From: Lactarius indigo
Lineage: Eukaryota > Basidiomycota > Agaricomycetes > Russulales > Russulaceae
Direction of reading: 5' to 3'
Assembly: GCA_025766275.1 (NCBI GenBank)
Contig: JAFKAC010000092.1
Location: 165,297 to 229,296 of the forward strand
Length of the DNA stretch: 64,000 bases
Positions 44,165 to 55,144 of the stretch are shown piece after piece. The position numbers were made by a program, and so were the translations under genes. The notes under the pieces are model-generated. The model worked only from the letters and a program-made list of their open reading frames with translations. It ran no database searches and was not told the origin of the DNA. How positions within the stretch are numbered: the stretch's first letter is position 1; each line of letters begins with the position of its first letter.

Positions 44165-45254
44165 TCAAGAAATAAATGACAAAAAGAGGCCTGCGATGGC
44201 AGCTATGGCAGTGACGCCAAAGACAAAGCCGCCCGCGAAGGTGCCCTTGTACAACCGGTTCCCGGGAGAGGCAGACGAGGATGGGGTGCTTGGTGGGGTG
44301 CTTGGTGGGGTGCTTGGTGGGGAAGGCATCGACACGGGAGGGAAGGAACTTGTGGTAGTAGTTATGGTAGAGATGGCTGGAATGTTGATCAATTCCCCTG
44401 GAAAGGCCTCGGGAGTATCTAAGGAAACATAGTTGGTCAAATGAGAACCGTAAAGGAAGAAGGTTTAATTGCGTACCGCCGATAAGTCGCGCAGAGCTGG
44501 GATTCCAGCCGGAACGCTGTGGAAAGTTAAGTTGTGTTTTTGAGGACGGCCAGCGGAGGAACGAACCGAGGTATCCTGGAGAGCCCACAGTGGTACACGT
44601 GTTCCGGCAGGTACTGGGTTGGGGAATCTGTATGTGGAAATCCGGCACCGCCCAGGGTGAAGACCAAACCTAAGCCAACCACGCAAATGTCAACTCACGT
44701 AGAGGGTACCAGGGTTCTTGTACAATTTTGGTGATATGGGGTCCACCTGAATCGTGAAAGGGGAAATTAGTATTAGAAAGGTGGTGCATTGGAACTAAGA
44801 CGTACAATAATGTCACCCCTCCTTGGCATTCGCTGCAGGCACTTATGAGATTGTATGACACGGTGTTGCACCAGCACGGGTTTGCTTCCAGATCATTTTC
44901 CCTACTAGGACCCCCATAGTGTGTAAATCCCACACCCAGTGGACCCACAGTAAACGCTGCCGCCGGTGAGGACAAGAGGGAGTGTACACAAGTAAAAAAT
45001 ATTACCGCCACCGTAACATGTTGACATCATGTACGCTGCGATTAAACACGGGTTTTGGACAAGGGAATTATATGACTATGTGTTTATCGTAAATCAGCCG
45101 GCATGAAGAATAGCTAGTAAAGCCGTACCCATCCCCACGACGTCACTGTGTCAGTGCAAATCGGGGCATCGATTTGAGCGACTACAAGGTCACCAGCGAA
45201 GAGGAGAAAGAAAGACGTGATCCTAGCAAGACTCGAAGATAACTTCCACTGCAT
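44165..45254 (-). CDS. Cys-rich single-pass membrane protein, copy B (short tail)
   Basis: Same family as copy A. Start ATG 45254 (MQWKLSSSLARITSFFLLFA, cleavage near VAQ). Ectodomain IDAPICTD, NSLVQNPC, CYGG, CWCNTVSYNLISACSECQGG and FPNPVPAGTRVPLWALQDTS. The stalk is Pro/Ser/Thr-rich with a 12-bp repeat encoding PPST units. The membrane helix FAGGFVFGVTAIAAIAGLF is followed at once by LSFIS and a stop, so there is almost no cytoplasmic tail. Confidence 0.78.
44283..44321 (-). repeat. 12-bp tandem repeat in the stalk of copy B
   Basis: Three units of GGGGTGCTTGGT (plus strand) encode repeated P-P-S-T on the minus strand. In-frame, so copy number could change stalk length. Confidence 0.85.
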
Positions 45255-45844
45255 GCTGCAAGTAGGGAAAAGGCTAGGGAAAGTATGCGATCCAGCGGGA
45301 AAAGAAAACTCAGGCTCTATAAATGACCCTAGAGGCCCGGGATCAGACCTCCAGGTCCGAGCATGTTCGAGCACCGATGTCTGCCAGTTGCTCATATACT
45401 GGCACATGAACACTTCTCTTGACCATTAGGGAATAAATGCAGTGCAAGGCTGACAATCGTGTGCGTTCAAAGTCTTCGTACTTTCCCATAATACCCCACG
45501 CCTACTGAAAAAGGAAAGTCGTCATATGGCTGGCTGTCACTGGATCCTGTGCCAAGTGTACTGGCGTCTACGTTGCGTTTCTCCTGGATCTACATGATAA
45601 AGCTTTCGTGGGTTCGACATGTGTGTATAGACTCAGTTCCCCGGCACAGTAGTCCGAAAAAGGCTGACAAGGCAGTCCCTACAACTACAACAGCTACCAG
45701 AGTCTTCGTGTGTCCGCGATTGAAATACCGATTTGAATCTTTCTTCCCAGATAAAATGCACAAATGTTCCCTAATGCTCTTTTCGTTGGTGGTCACAAAG
45801 TCGATATGACGGTGTCTGAGGATCGCAGAGCGGATGGGAAAGGG
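45255..45844. other. Spacer between membrane-protein genes C and B
   Basis: No gene recognised. Similar spacers with CTTCGTG and CCCCACGCTTACTG-type motifs lie between other array members (52700-52850, 54730-55020), so they were duplicated with the genes. Confidence 0.5.
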
Positions 45845-47230
45845 TCAGACCGTTGGCAGGCCGTGGTAACCTTGCACTGGCAGGCGCAAGGGCTGCATGT
45901 TGGTGGTGGGGTTGTTCCCGTTCAAATACTCATTGTACGATGCGACGGGAGCGTTCACGCTCGATGTGGAGGTCAGTACGCCTTGCTGATGGGAATTGAT
46001 GATCGTGTCGTTCGCGCCCTGTTCGCACCGCAACCATCACCACCACCACCAAAAATATGAGCACACAGAGAACAAGACGCTGAGGGGACAACACACGTTG
46101 GACATTGTCTGTGATACCGACATGTGGCTGTATGAGGACGCAGGGTGAACCTGGCCCAAATGTGATGTCAATGGCGGAGGCGGCGCTCCCTCGACCACGG
46201 GCGTGGCGGACGGCTGCTCTGCGCGCCATCGCCTTCGCCTTCGCCAGAAAGCGAATACGAGGCCAACCACGGCAGCTATGGCTAAGGCGCCACCAGTGAC
46301 GCCGCCTGCGATAGCGGCCGTGTTCGTCCCGCTCCCGGACCCAGATGAGGGTTCGATGGGTGCTCCTTGAAGGATCTCAGGAGTGTCTGAGAGGCGTTAT
46401 ATTAGACAAGGATCATAAAAGAATCGTAAAGGATAGTTTGATTGCCTACCGCCAACAATTTGCGCCGCGGTGGCATTCCAGAAATTTGCAAGCTAAGGGA
46501 AGGTGAAACTTTTAAGTCGGATGTTGGAAGGCGCAAACGGAAAACGAACCGTGATGTCGAGGAGGGCCCACCGTGGTACACGTGTTGCTACAGGTACAGG
46601 GTTGGGAAATCTGTGTGCCAAGATCCGTCGTTCAGGGTCAAGCACGAGCCAACCTGCTGTGATGGTCGACTCACGTGGAGATTTCTACAGTTCCTGTGCA
46701 ATTTTGCGACCATTCGGTCCATCTGAATGGTGGAGGGGGAAATCAGACGAAAGGTGGTACAATAGAACTTAGACACACGATGTCGACAGCCCAAATTGGC
46801 ATTCACCGCAGGCACTTAGAAGACTAAGTATTACGGTGCTGCACCAGCACGAGTTTGCTTGCTGGACTTTCTCTTTGGTAGGAGGCGAATATGAATCTCC
46901 CACAACCAAGAGGGGATCTACGGTAAACGCTGCTGGAGGTGAAGACATGGTGCAGTGTACACAAGTAAAATATCTTACTGCCACCGTAACATGTCGCCAT
47001 CAAGTGCGCCAAAACTAGACACGGGTTTTGGCCAAGGGAGTTGAACGACTGGGTGCCGATCATAAATCAGCCCACATAAAGATTAGGTGATAGAGCTGTA
47101 CCCATTCCCACGACGACTCGAGGTCAGTAGTACAAAGCGGGGCATCAATCTGAGCAACTACGAGGTCACTGGGGAAGAGAAGAAAAAGAGACGCGATCGC
47201 AGAGAGCCTTAACGACGCACCCCACTGCAT
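45845..47230 (-). CDS. Cys-rich single-pass membrane protein, copy C (long tail)
   Basis: Start ATG at 47230 (MQWGASLRLSAIASLFLLFP; an in-frame ATG also lies at 47248). Ectodomain IDAPLCTTDLESSWEW, SFNSLGQNPC, CYGG, CWCSTVILSLLSACGECQFG, FPNPVPVATRVPRWALLDIT. Membrane helix IAGGVTGGALAIAAVVGLVF, then FWRRRRRWRAEQ, and a tail ending YLNGNNPTTNMQPLRLPVQG YHGLPTV. A (CCA)n-like stretch at 46034-46050 lies in the last intron. The ectodomain is closest to copy F. Confidence 0.78.
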
Positions 47231-47699
47231 GACTGCAAGGGGGGACAAAGCTAGGGTAGATTGATGACTCTCAGGCCTTGTCGTAGTGACAGAAGAAAGT
47301 TTTATAAAGGCCTGAGAGATTAAGTCCCCTGGCCCTGACCCGATAGGTAGGTCACCGATACCTGTCAGCCATTACACTGGCACTTGTAACAAGCCTCTTT
47401 TGACATGGAACGGATCATTATACATGGACGACAAACCGTGTGTTTTCAAAGTCTTCTTGTGGCGTGCGCGTGCTGTAAAAGGAAAGTTGTCACACAGTCA
47501 GCCGGACCACTTTGCCAAATGCCAAAAAAGCTGTCCCTATCACTTATTACGATAGCTACCGAAGTCTTCGTGTGCTTGTGATTGAACCCCAACTTGCTAA
47601 AAGTGCCACATTTTTCTTGTCTTCCGTTCGTTGGTGATCACGAATAAAAATAAATAAGATCGTGTCCAGTGTTGACAGTGATCTCCCCTCAGATCGTAG

Positions 47700-48770
47700 A
47701 GTGGATGGGAGAGTATCGTATCAGCAGTAGGCGGGCCATTGCAGCCTTTGGTTTGAGCACCCATCGTACGACATGACGGGAACGTACACCTCTGGTGTGG
47801 AGGTCAGTACGCTTTCTTGCCGCGGGGGGACGTGCTCGGGTTGTTCGGGACCTGTTCGCACCGCAACCAGTATCACCGCCAGATAGGATATGAGCGCACA
47901 GGGAACGGGTAGAAAATGTATATATAATGTCATCAGCGACCTCTTCATGTGGTAGTAAGACGGCATGGGGCGAATCTGACTCGTCTGCGACGCCGCTGGC
48001 GATGTCGAGGCCTGCGCAGAAGATGAGGTGCTGGAGGTAGGGTCAACACTTGAGGAGGTCGACATGCCGATCAGTTCCCCAGGAAGGGTCTCGGGAATGC
48101 CTGAGGAGCGACAACCGGTCAGATGGGAACAGAGTAAAGATCATTTGATTGCATATTGCCGACAGTGAGCACCATGGTACAATAGCGTTCCTGAGATTCA
48201 CACACCAAGGGAAGGACTCCGAAGGAGATAGCAGTTAAGTCGGATTTGGGGGGAAGAGGGAAGACGCTAGCAGAGGAACGAACTGTGATGGAGTGATGTC
48301 TCGGAGAGCCCACCGTGGTACACGTGTTCCTGTGGGTACCGGGTTAGGAAACCTATGTATGGAAATCCGTAGTTCACTGCCCGGAATCCGGCTCGCCTCC
48401 TCCCGATGTGCCACCTGAACCCGACTAGGTAAAGGTATCGCGTCTATTTATCTTTTCTTCTACTTTGACCACCCTGCCTCCTATGTTTCACGCCCCTACG
48501 GGGGTACCACCTAACCTTTTCTCCTGACTCGTTATTTACTTACGTCTCGGGCCACCCATACCACCATTTCTCATAACTGTAGTTCTACTGCGACCGGTCT
48601 GTATCTATGATGCGCACTCCGGAATACAAAAGGATCCAAAAAAAAAAAATCCGTAGTTCAAGGCCAGGCAAAGATCAAACAACCTGCTGCGATGGTTAAA
48701 TCACGTGGCCAGGGAGGGATTCATGGTTCTTTTGCATTTTTGCGAATAATCCGAGATTATCCGACTGACT
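47700..48770 (-). pseudogene. Relic of the membrane-protein family (between C and D), split by a retrocopy
   Basis: Keeps a frameshifted tail (VPVMSYDGCSNQRLQWPAYC), the stalk start (DIEE-like GELIGMSTSSVDPTSSTSSS), the VPxWALRDI-type exon and part of the WSDY exon. The signal peptide and Cys-rich core are gone. A poly(A)-tailed insertion at 48377-48646 interrupts it. Confidence 0.75.
48377..48646 (+). mobile_element. Poly(A)-tailed retrocopy (processed mRNA 3' end or SINE)
   Basis: About 270 bp flanked by a 14-bp direct repeat AAATCCGTAGTTCA (48363-48376 and 48647-48660), ending in an A-run. The start reads CPESGSPPPDVPPEPD followed by TAG, then ~220 bp resembling a 3' UTR, which suggests a 5'-truncated copy of a cellular mRNA rather than a tRNA-derived SINE; no convincing pol III A/B boxes were seen. 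Confidence 0.65.
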
Positions 48771-49299
48771 AAAAGGCCGCACGACCACGACCATCTACAG
48801 TGGCACTCAGGGATGAATCACATGTTCAGTGGTGAATGTGGATACTGACTAGTACTGACTAAGGACGTGTCATCAGAATATTGGGTCTTGTAGAACAATC
48901 TACGTTGCTGCCAGTGAGGAGCTCCAGATAAGTCCGTATGTTTGATGGGAAGATTGATGGCAGGGTCCCGCATTTCTCGGATAATACCGAGGTCACGCGA
49001 TATGCCAAAAACTGACCATTTATCTAATGGAACGGAACCGTTGGGTTATCCAACACCCTTAAGCTGGAATAAATCAATGACAACCGTATTCCCAGCGATC
49101 TTGTATGTGATTTCACCACCCTATAAGACGATCTTTGTGGGTCGCTTACCTTGTCTTACTGAGGACGCATGCTCGCGCGGCACTGAACAAGAGAGCGAGG
49201 GGGCAAACGTGAAAAAACGTTCGACTAGCCGCGCGGTCACGGTATGGGGCACGAAGACAAAAACATTGTGATTAAGGAACGAGCAGGTGTGCTAGAAGC
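48771..49299. other. Intergenic with an unrecognised minus-strand fragment
   Basis: Minus-strand frames read EITYKIAGNTVVIDLFQLKG and WSVFGISRDLGIIREMRDPA around 49115-48920, with stops between them. They look like an old coding relic, but the family was not recognised. Confidence 0.35.
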
Positions 49300-49720
49300 A
49301 GACTAAGATCGAAAGGGAATGAGGGCCGGTAAACGATTAAGTGTGATAGTCCATGCGCTAGTAGAGACTGGGCGGAAGCACGAAGTGCTTCTATCAAATA
49401 TTTGGTGGTTTGTGTCCGAGTCGAGGTCACGACGGGCGGGTGGGAAGCCTCCCGGAGTGTGCCGATGCGCGAGGGACAAAACCGCTTCTTCATCGATCCT
49501 TTTGGCAGGTTTTACTTCTAGGGTGTGGCGGGCAGGTGAAAAACAAGAAGAGAGTGTTACGGTTCTTTGAACTGGTTGAGGAAATGCAAGAGGAAATGGA
49601 TGGACAAGTGGCAGCACGGAAGAAAGGGATGGGCCACGTTCCGCCCTGTGCGCTCGCACAAAGATTATGCTCTAAGCCTGCGCTCATTCCTCGCTCCGCC
49701 TCAGACCCGCTAACTATCTG
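49300..49720. repeat. Left arm of a diverged inverted duplication
   Basis: Similar in opposite orientation to 50190-50560: PARRDL.S.T...FDRSTSCF (minus strand here) against PARRDLASETQ (plus there), and GQVAARKKGMGHVPP (plus here) against GQVAGGKKKKRNKHVP (minus there). Probably an old inverted duplication of part of one gene, which was not recognised. Confidence 0.5.
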
Positions 49721-50189
49721 ATATGCCAAGGGAGAAACAAAAGCAAGATATGTGTACCATGGTAATGCTACCTTTTGAAATTTTTTTTTTCATGCACACA
49801 AGGACTTTCTGTTCACCCGGAAAATTGGCAGGTCTATGCCGGAGCGACGAAGGAGCGGCGGCATTGTAAGGGACACCCTTGCGTTAGGCTCGAAACCACT
49901 TATTCTCACCATACCCCAAGCCATACCCGCCATCCGACCACAACTACCTATTCCGCACTCACCGCAACCTGTCAGGCTCGATACAGCCTAGCGAGCCTCA
50001 AGGCGCATTATATTACTTTGGATACCGGACTGTTTTCATGTATATAAGGGTACAGCCCTCCTCTCGGGAAAGATAGCACCCCGCTCAATCCCCCTCTGTT
50101 GCTCCTGCTGAGCATTTGTGTTCCTGCATGCGTTTCTCATATCTCGCTGATATCCATCCTCCTCGTGTCCACCTGACATTTTCCTAAAA

Positions 50190-50560
50190 AGGGTCGCTGA
50201 CCTAATTGTTGAACTCGTACAGTACACAGCGTCTTTGACTCGGACTCGCTACAGCATAACATAGCCTTTCTTTGAGTGAACGAACGATGCGGCACATGCT
50301 TGTTCCTCTTTTTCTTCTTGCCACCTGCCACCTGTCCTCCCAAGCTCTTGACTGGATCAAGGAACCAGAACACTTATCTTGCCTGTCCCACACGCTCAGT
50401 GATTGCCAGGATCGGTGATGAGACTATGTTTTCCGATCTTCATCAACTCGCTCCTACCCGCCCGTCGCGACCTCGCCTCGGAAACACAAACCTCTCATCC
50501 TCGATCGAGCAAGTACTTCGTGCTTTTGCCTAGTTTCCTTGCTAGTTTCTGTGCAGTCCG
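50190..50560. repeat. Right arm of the diverged inverted duplication
   Basis: Partner of 49300-49720. Blocks CCGCCCGTCG.GACCTCG and GTACTTCGTGCTT are shared in inverted order. Frames are broken in both arms. Confidence 0.5.
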
Positions 50561-51455
50561 CCCGCTCAGATATTTTCTCACTACTGCCTATTACATGCAC
50601 TATGCGCCTGTACCCTTGCCTCCCGGTGCCATCCCGAACTTAACACGGTGACTCCCAAAGACAGAAACCCACTCACTCACGGCCCAGTTGCCAGTGCCGG
50701 CTGACTTCACACTGGCTCAGGATTTTGCCATTGCGCTGGGCCCATCCTCCCATGATTTCGCGTTCTTCCGAACTTGAGTTTGGCTGGAGGACCTAAGAAA
50801 ATACGGCGCAAGCAATACATAAGCGGAGGTCCAAGTCACTCACCACGCCGCTCCGCTTTCGCTGTTCCTGGGTTCCTGGAGTCTGTGCTTGGTCTGTGGC
50901 TCGATGAGCGAAACTACTGCGAGTATCTCCAACGGCGGAGTATTGAAGTTACGCAAGAGATTTAGAAAAATGAGTGAGGTTATGTTTGCCTATTTCAAGG
51001 CAGAAAACTAAGGCTATATACACTGGGACAGTACTGTGGATGTGCGCCATTGGATGTAGAGTATGGCAGTGCCAACAGACAGAGTTTATTAGTGAAGGAT
51101 ATACCACAGGGCCTATTTGATTCACTCCTGTAGATGAAGAACCAATAAGAGAGCTTGAGGCGGAGCCCGAGAATATCGATTGCGCGATAGCAAGGTGCAC
51201 ACATATGATGGTGTTGCCGCGCCGTAGTAGCATAGCAACCAATGGGTTTCCATTCAATGAACCTTAGTACACTTCACTTTCTTGGTATGTTAAGGTGTAG
51301 CCCTCGCAAAGGAATAACGTCACAACCAAGGATCGCGAACAAATGACAAGAAATGTGAATGTTCGATTATTGGATCCGCGTCACTTGTTAACAAGAAAAC
51401 AGACACACAGACACATGCACACATGTACGCGCACGCACGCAGCTTTAGCTGGCGA
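50561..51455. other. Intergenic
   Basis: No gene recognised. A CA/GCAC-rich stretch at 51400-51440 lies just past the stop of copy D; a similar one follows copy E (53400-53440). Confidence 0.5.
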
Positions 51456-52607
51456 TCACAGAAAGACGAGAAGAAGCGACAAAAAGACGGCAGCCATGGT
51501 TATGATTCCACGGGCGACGCTGCTGGTGTTGGCGCCCATGTTCAACCTGATCCCGGAAGAAGTGAACGAGGGGGAAGTAGGTTCTGGCACGGTGGGAAAA
51601 GAGGTGCTGGAGGTATGGCTAATGGTAAAGGTAGGCGTGGGGATGGAGGTTGACCTTGTTGTAAATGTGGGCGAGGGGCTAGAGGTAGACTTTATAGTAA
51701 AGGTGGCTGGAGTGTCAATCCGTTGCCCTGGAAAGATCTCGGGGGTGTCTAAACAAAGATGGTCGGTCAAACGAGGACGGTAAGGAGAAAGGTTTTATTG
51801 CTTGCCGCCAACAAGCTGAGCCGTACTGGCACTCCAAAAGTTCACAAACTGTAGAGAGGGGTTAATTAGGTTTTGGGGGAGGGGCTTGTGGGGGACGAAC
51901 TGTGATATCAATGAGAGCCCATTGTGGCACACGTGTTCCTGCTGGTACGGGGTTGGGGAATCTACGTGGGAAATTCAGCACTACCCCGGGCTGGGACCAC
52001 ATATTAGCCAATATACCGCAACGGTCGACTTACGTAGAGGGTTCCAGGGTTCTTGCACAATTTTGGCGATATTCGGACCAGCTGAATCACGAAATAGAAT
52101 ATTAGGCGAAAGGCAGTGCAATGGAACTCGACGTACAATAACGACTGGCCTCCTTGGCATTCACTGCAGGCACTTATGAGACTGAATGCCACAGTGTTGC
52201 ACCAGCACAAGCCCGCTTCCTGGACTTCTTGTCTGCTAGGGCCCGCATATGCAGTATCTCCCAGACCCAGGGGATTCACGGCGAACGCTGCCGGAGGTGA
52301 GGACGTGATGCGAACCACACAAGGGTTTTAAAACACATTACCGCCACGGTAACATGTCGACATCATGTACGCTGTGATTGTACACGGGTTTTGGCCAAGA
52401 GAGTTGAACGACTGGGTGTCGATCATAAACCAGCCCGAATGAAGAATGGGCAATAAACCGTACCCATTTCCACGACGACACTACGTCAGTGCAGCTAGGA
52501 GCACTAATCTGAGCAACTACCAGGTCACTGGTGACGAGGAAAAAAAGCGATGCGACCACAGCGAGGCTTGGCGACGTCCTCCACTGCATAATTGCGAGGA
52601 GGGACAA
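51456..52607 (-). CDS. Cys-rich single-pass membrane protein, copy D (short tail)
   Basis: Start ATG 52607 or 52589 (MQWRTSPSLAVVASLFFLVT). Ectodomain ISAPSCTDVVSSWKW | SFNSLGQNPC, CYRG, CWCNTVAFSLISACSECQGG, WSEYRQNC, FPNPVPAGTRVPQWALIDIT. The first intron starts GTACGG after WKW. A long Ser/Thr/Pro stalk contains alternating STSxPxPTFT units. The C-terminal hydrophobic stretch IITMAAVFLSLLLVFL runs to the stop, with no basic anchor or tail, so it could be a membrane helix or a GPI signal. Confidence 0.78.
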
Positions 52608-53459
52608 AAGTAGGATCGATAAGTGGGTCCCAGAGATTGCTGTAGTGACATAGCTAGGTCTTATAAAGGACCCAGGAGAATCAGGTCTCTGGGCCCGTCA
52701 ATTACCCATTCACTGGTACTGGCGCAAGCGATGCATCTTTGGACCATTAGGGACGACAATCATGTGTGTGCCAAGTCTTCGTGCTTTTGTGACACAACCC
52801 CACTCTTACTGTAAAAGGAAGGTCATCACATGGCTGGCTGTCACTGAAATCTTTTGCCAAGAGTACTGGCGCCTAATCACTAGTAGCACCCCCAGATCAA
52901 GCCCCAGATTCATCCCCATCCACTACGACAACTTCGTGTGACCGCGATTGAACTACCAACTTGTCCGTCACGATATAACTAACAGCGGTGGTTGTCAGAG
53001 AGCACTTGGAAGAGCACGTTTTCTTGACCCTTTCCTTGACCTTTTCGTTGGTGTCCCCAAGTCACAAAAAAAACAATACGATCCTTGCTTATCAGTGCGG
53101 ACTACTAGTAGTATATCACATAGTCTACTTGGTCAAATTGATCCACACTTATTTGGGCGGAGGATCAAGTAAGAGAGAAGGCAGAGAACACGACGGGGTG
53201 CCCCGAGAATATCAATCGTGCGATAGTAAGATGACATGGAACGGTGTAATCGTAGAGCAACCACCACTGGGTTCAGCCTCGCCTTCCTGGTGGTGTAGAG
53301 TATGGGATTCCTGAGGAAATAATGCCGCAGTCAAGGACAACGAACAAATAAGTGGCAGGCAAACGTGCTGTTAGTCCGTATCACCCGTCATCAAAAAAAC
53401 AGACACAGTCCAAGTCACGCACGCACACGCACACGACTTTAGCTGGCGTCACCAGGAGA
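52608..53459. other. Spacer between membrane-protein genes E and D
   Basis: No gene recognised; contains the array spacer motifs. Confidence 0.5.
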
Positions 53460-54556
53460 TCACAAGAGCCCAGAAAAAAGTGATAAAAGGAGGCCTACGA
53501 TGGCAGCTATGGCCGTGATGCGAAATATGACGCCGCCCGCGAACGCGCCGTTGTACAACCCGCTCGCGGAAGAGGTGAACGAGGGTGAGGTGGGTGCGGG
53601 CACGAAGGTGGGAGAGGATGAACTTGTGGTAGAAATGGGTGGGGTGTTGATCAGTACGCCTGGAAAGATCTCCGGGACATCTAAGGAACGACAGTTGGTC
53701 AGATGAGAACTGTAAAGGGAGAAGGTTTAATTGCATACCGCCGATAAGTCGCGCAGAGCCGGAACTCCAGATGCTGTAACGCTGTGGAAGGGAGACGCCA
53801 ATCAAGTTGGGTCTTTGAGAAGGGGGCCAGCGGGGAAACGAACCGAGGTGTCCTGGAGAGCCCATTGTGGTACGCGTGTTCCGGCAGGTACTGGGTTGGG
53901 AAATCTGTGTGGAAATCAGGCGGCGCCGGTCAGGGTGAAGACCAGACTTAAGCCAGTGACGCAATGGTCGACTCACGTAGAGGGGTTCAGGATGCTCGTA
54001 CAATTTCGGTGATATTCGGACCACCTGAATGGGGAAAAGGGAAATTAGTAGGTGAAATGTCGCGTGACGGAACTAGATTGTACAATAACGACAGCCCTCC
54101 TTGACAATTGGCGCAGGCACTTATGAGATTGTATGCCACAGTGTTGCACCAGCACGGGTTTGCTTCTAGGTTCTCTTCCCTGCTAGGGCCCGCATATGAA
54201 TGTCCTACACCGAGGATGGGGCCCACGATAAACGCTGTTGGAGGTGAGGACACGAGGCGGTGCACGCAGAGTTTGAAAATATATTACCGCCACCGTAACA
54301 TGTTGACATCATATACGCTGTGACTAGACACGGATCTTGGTCAAGTGAGTTGAATGACTGGATGTTTATTGTAAACCAGTTCACATAGAGAGAATAGTCG
54401 GTAAAGCCGTACCCATCCCCACGACGACACTGTGTCAGTGCAAATCGGGGCATCGATTTGAGCAATTATGAGGTCACCGGCTAAGAGGAGAAAAAAAGAC
54501 GTGATCCTAGCAAGACTCGAAGATAACTTCCACTGCATGACTGCAAGTAGGGACAA
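53460..54556 (-). CDS. Cys-rich single-pass membrane protein, copy E (short tail)
   Basis: Start ATG 54556 or 54538 (MQWKLSSSLARITSFFLLLA). Ectodomain IDAPICTDTVSSWGW | SFNSLDQDPC, CYGG, CWCNTVAYNLISACANCQGG, WSEYHRNC, FPNPVPAGTRVPQWALQDTS. Stalk with STxPTFT-like repeats; membrane helix FAGGVIFRITAIAAIVGLLL then SLFSGLL and stop, so a very short tail. Very close to copy B in the signal peptide and ectodomain (SSSLARITSFFLL, IDAPICTD). Confidence 0.78.
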
Positions 54557-55144
54557 AGCTAGGGTCGATAAGTCACTCTAGTGGCAGGATGATACCTTAT
54601 AAAAGACGCTAAAGGATCAGGCTTCCAGGTCCGGGCACAGTGAAGTTCAGTCATTGATATCTGTCAGTCGCCCGTATACAGGGACAAGAATGCTTCTCTT
54701 GACCATCAAGGAATAAATGGCGTACAAGGATGATAATCATGTGTGCCAAGACTTCGTGCTTTCCCGACAAGACGACCGAATGCCCCACGCTTACTGAACA
54801 AATGGAGGTTGTCATATGGTCAGCCGTCACCAGACCCTTTGCCAAGTGTTCTGGCGTCTATGTTGCGTTTCGCCCTGATTCACATGACAAAGAAAAACTT
54901 TGGTGAGTCCGATATATGTAGACGCGAATGTCGGTTTTCCAGCACAGTAGTCCGAAAGAGGCTAACAAGGCGGTCCCTACAACTACGACGGCTACTGGAG
55001 TCTTCGTGTGCCCCCGATTGATCCGAGTTTTTGTGTCCATACAACACGCACGCGTGGTTCCTAATGTCCTCTTTCGTTGACGACCACAAAGTCAAAAAAA
55101 GGATACGATGGGTGTCTGGGGATCGCAGAGCGGATAGGAGAGGA
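54557..55144. other. Spacer between membrane-protein genes F and E
   Basis: No gene recognised. 54950-55020 is near-identical in type to 45650-45720 in the C-B spacer. Confidence 0.5.

Noticed and set aside
48377..48646. tRNA-derived SINE
   Set aside because: The 5' part reads like a protein end and stop codon, and no clear pol III boxes were found; kept as a retrocopy, with SINE as the alternative.
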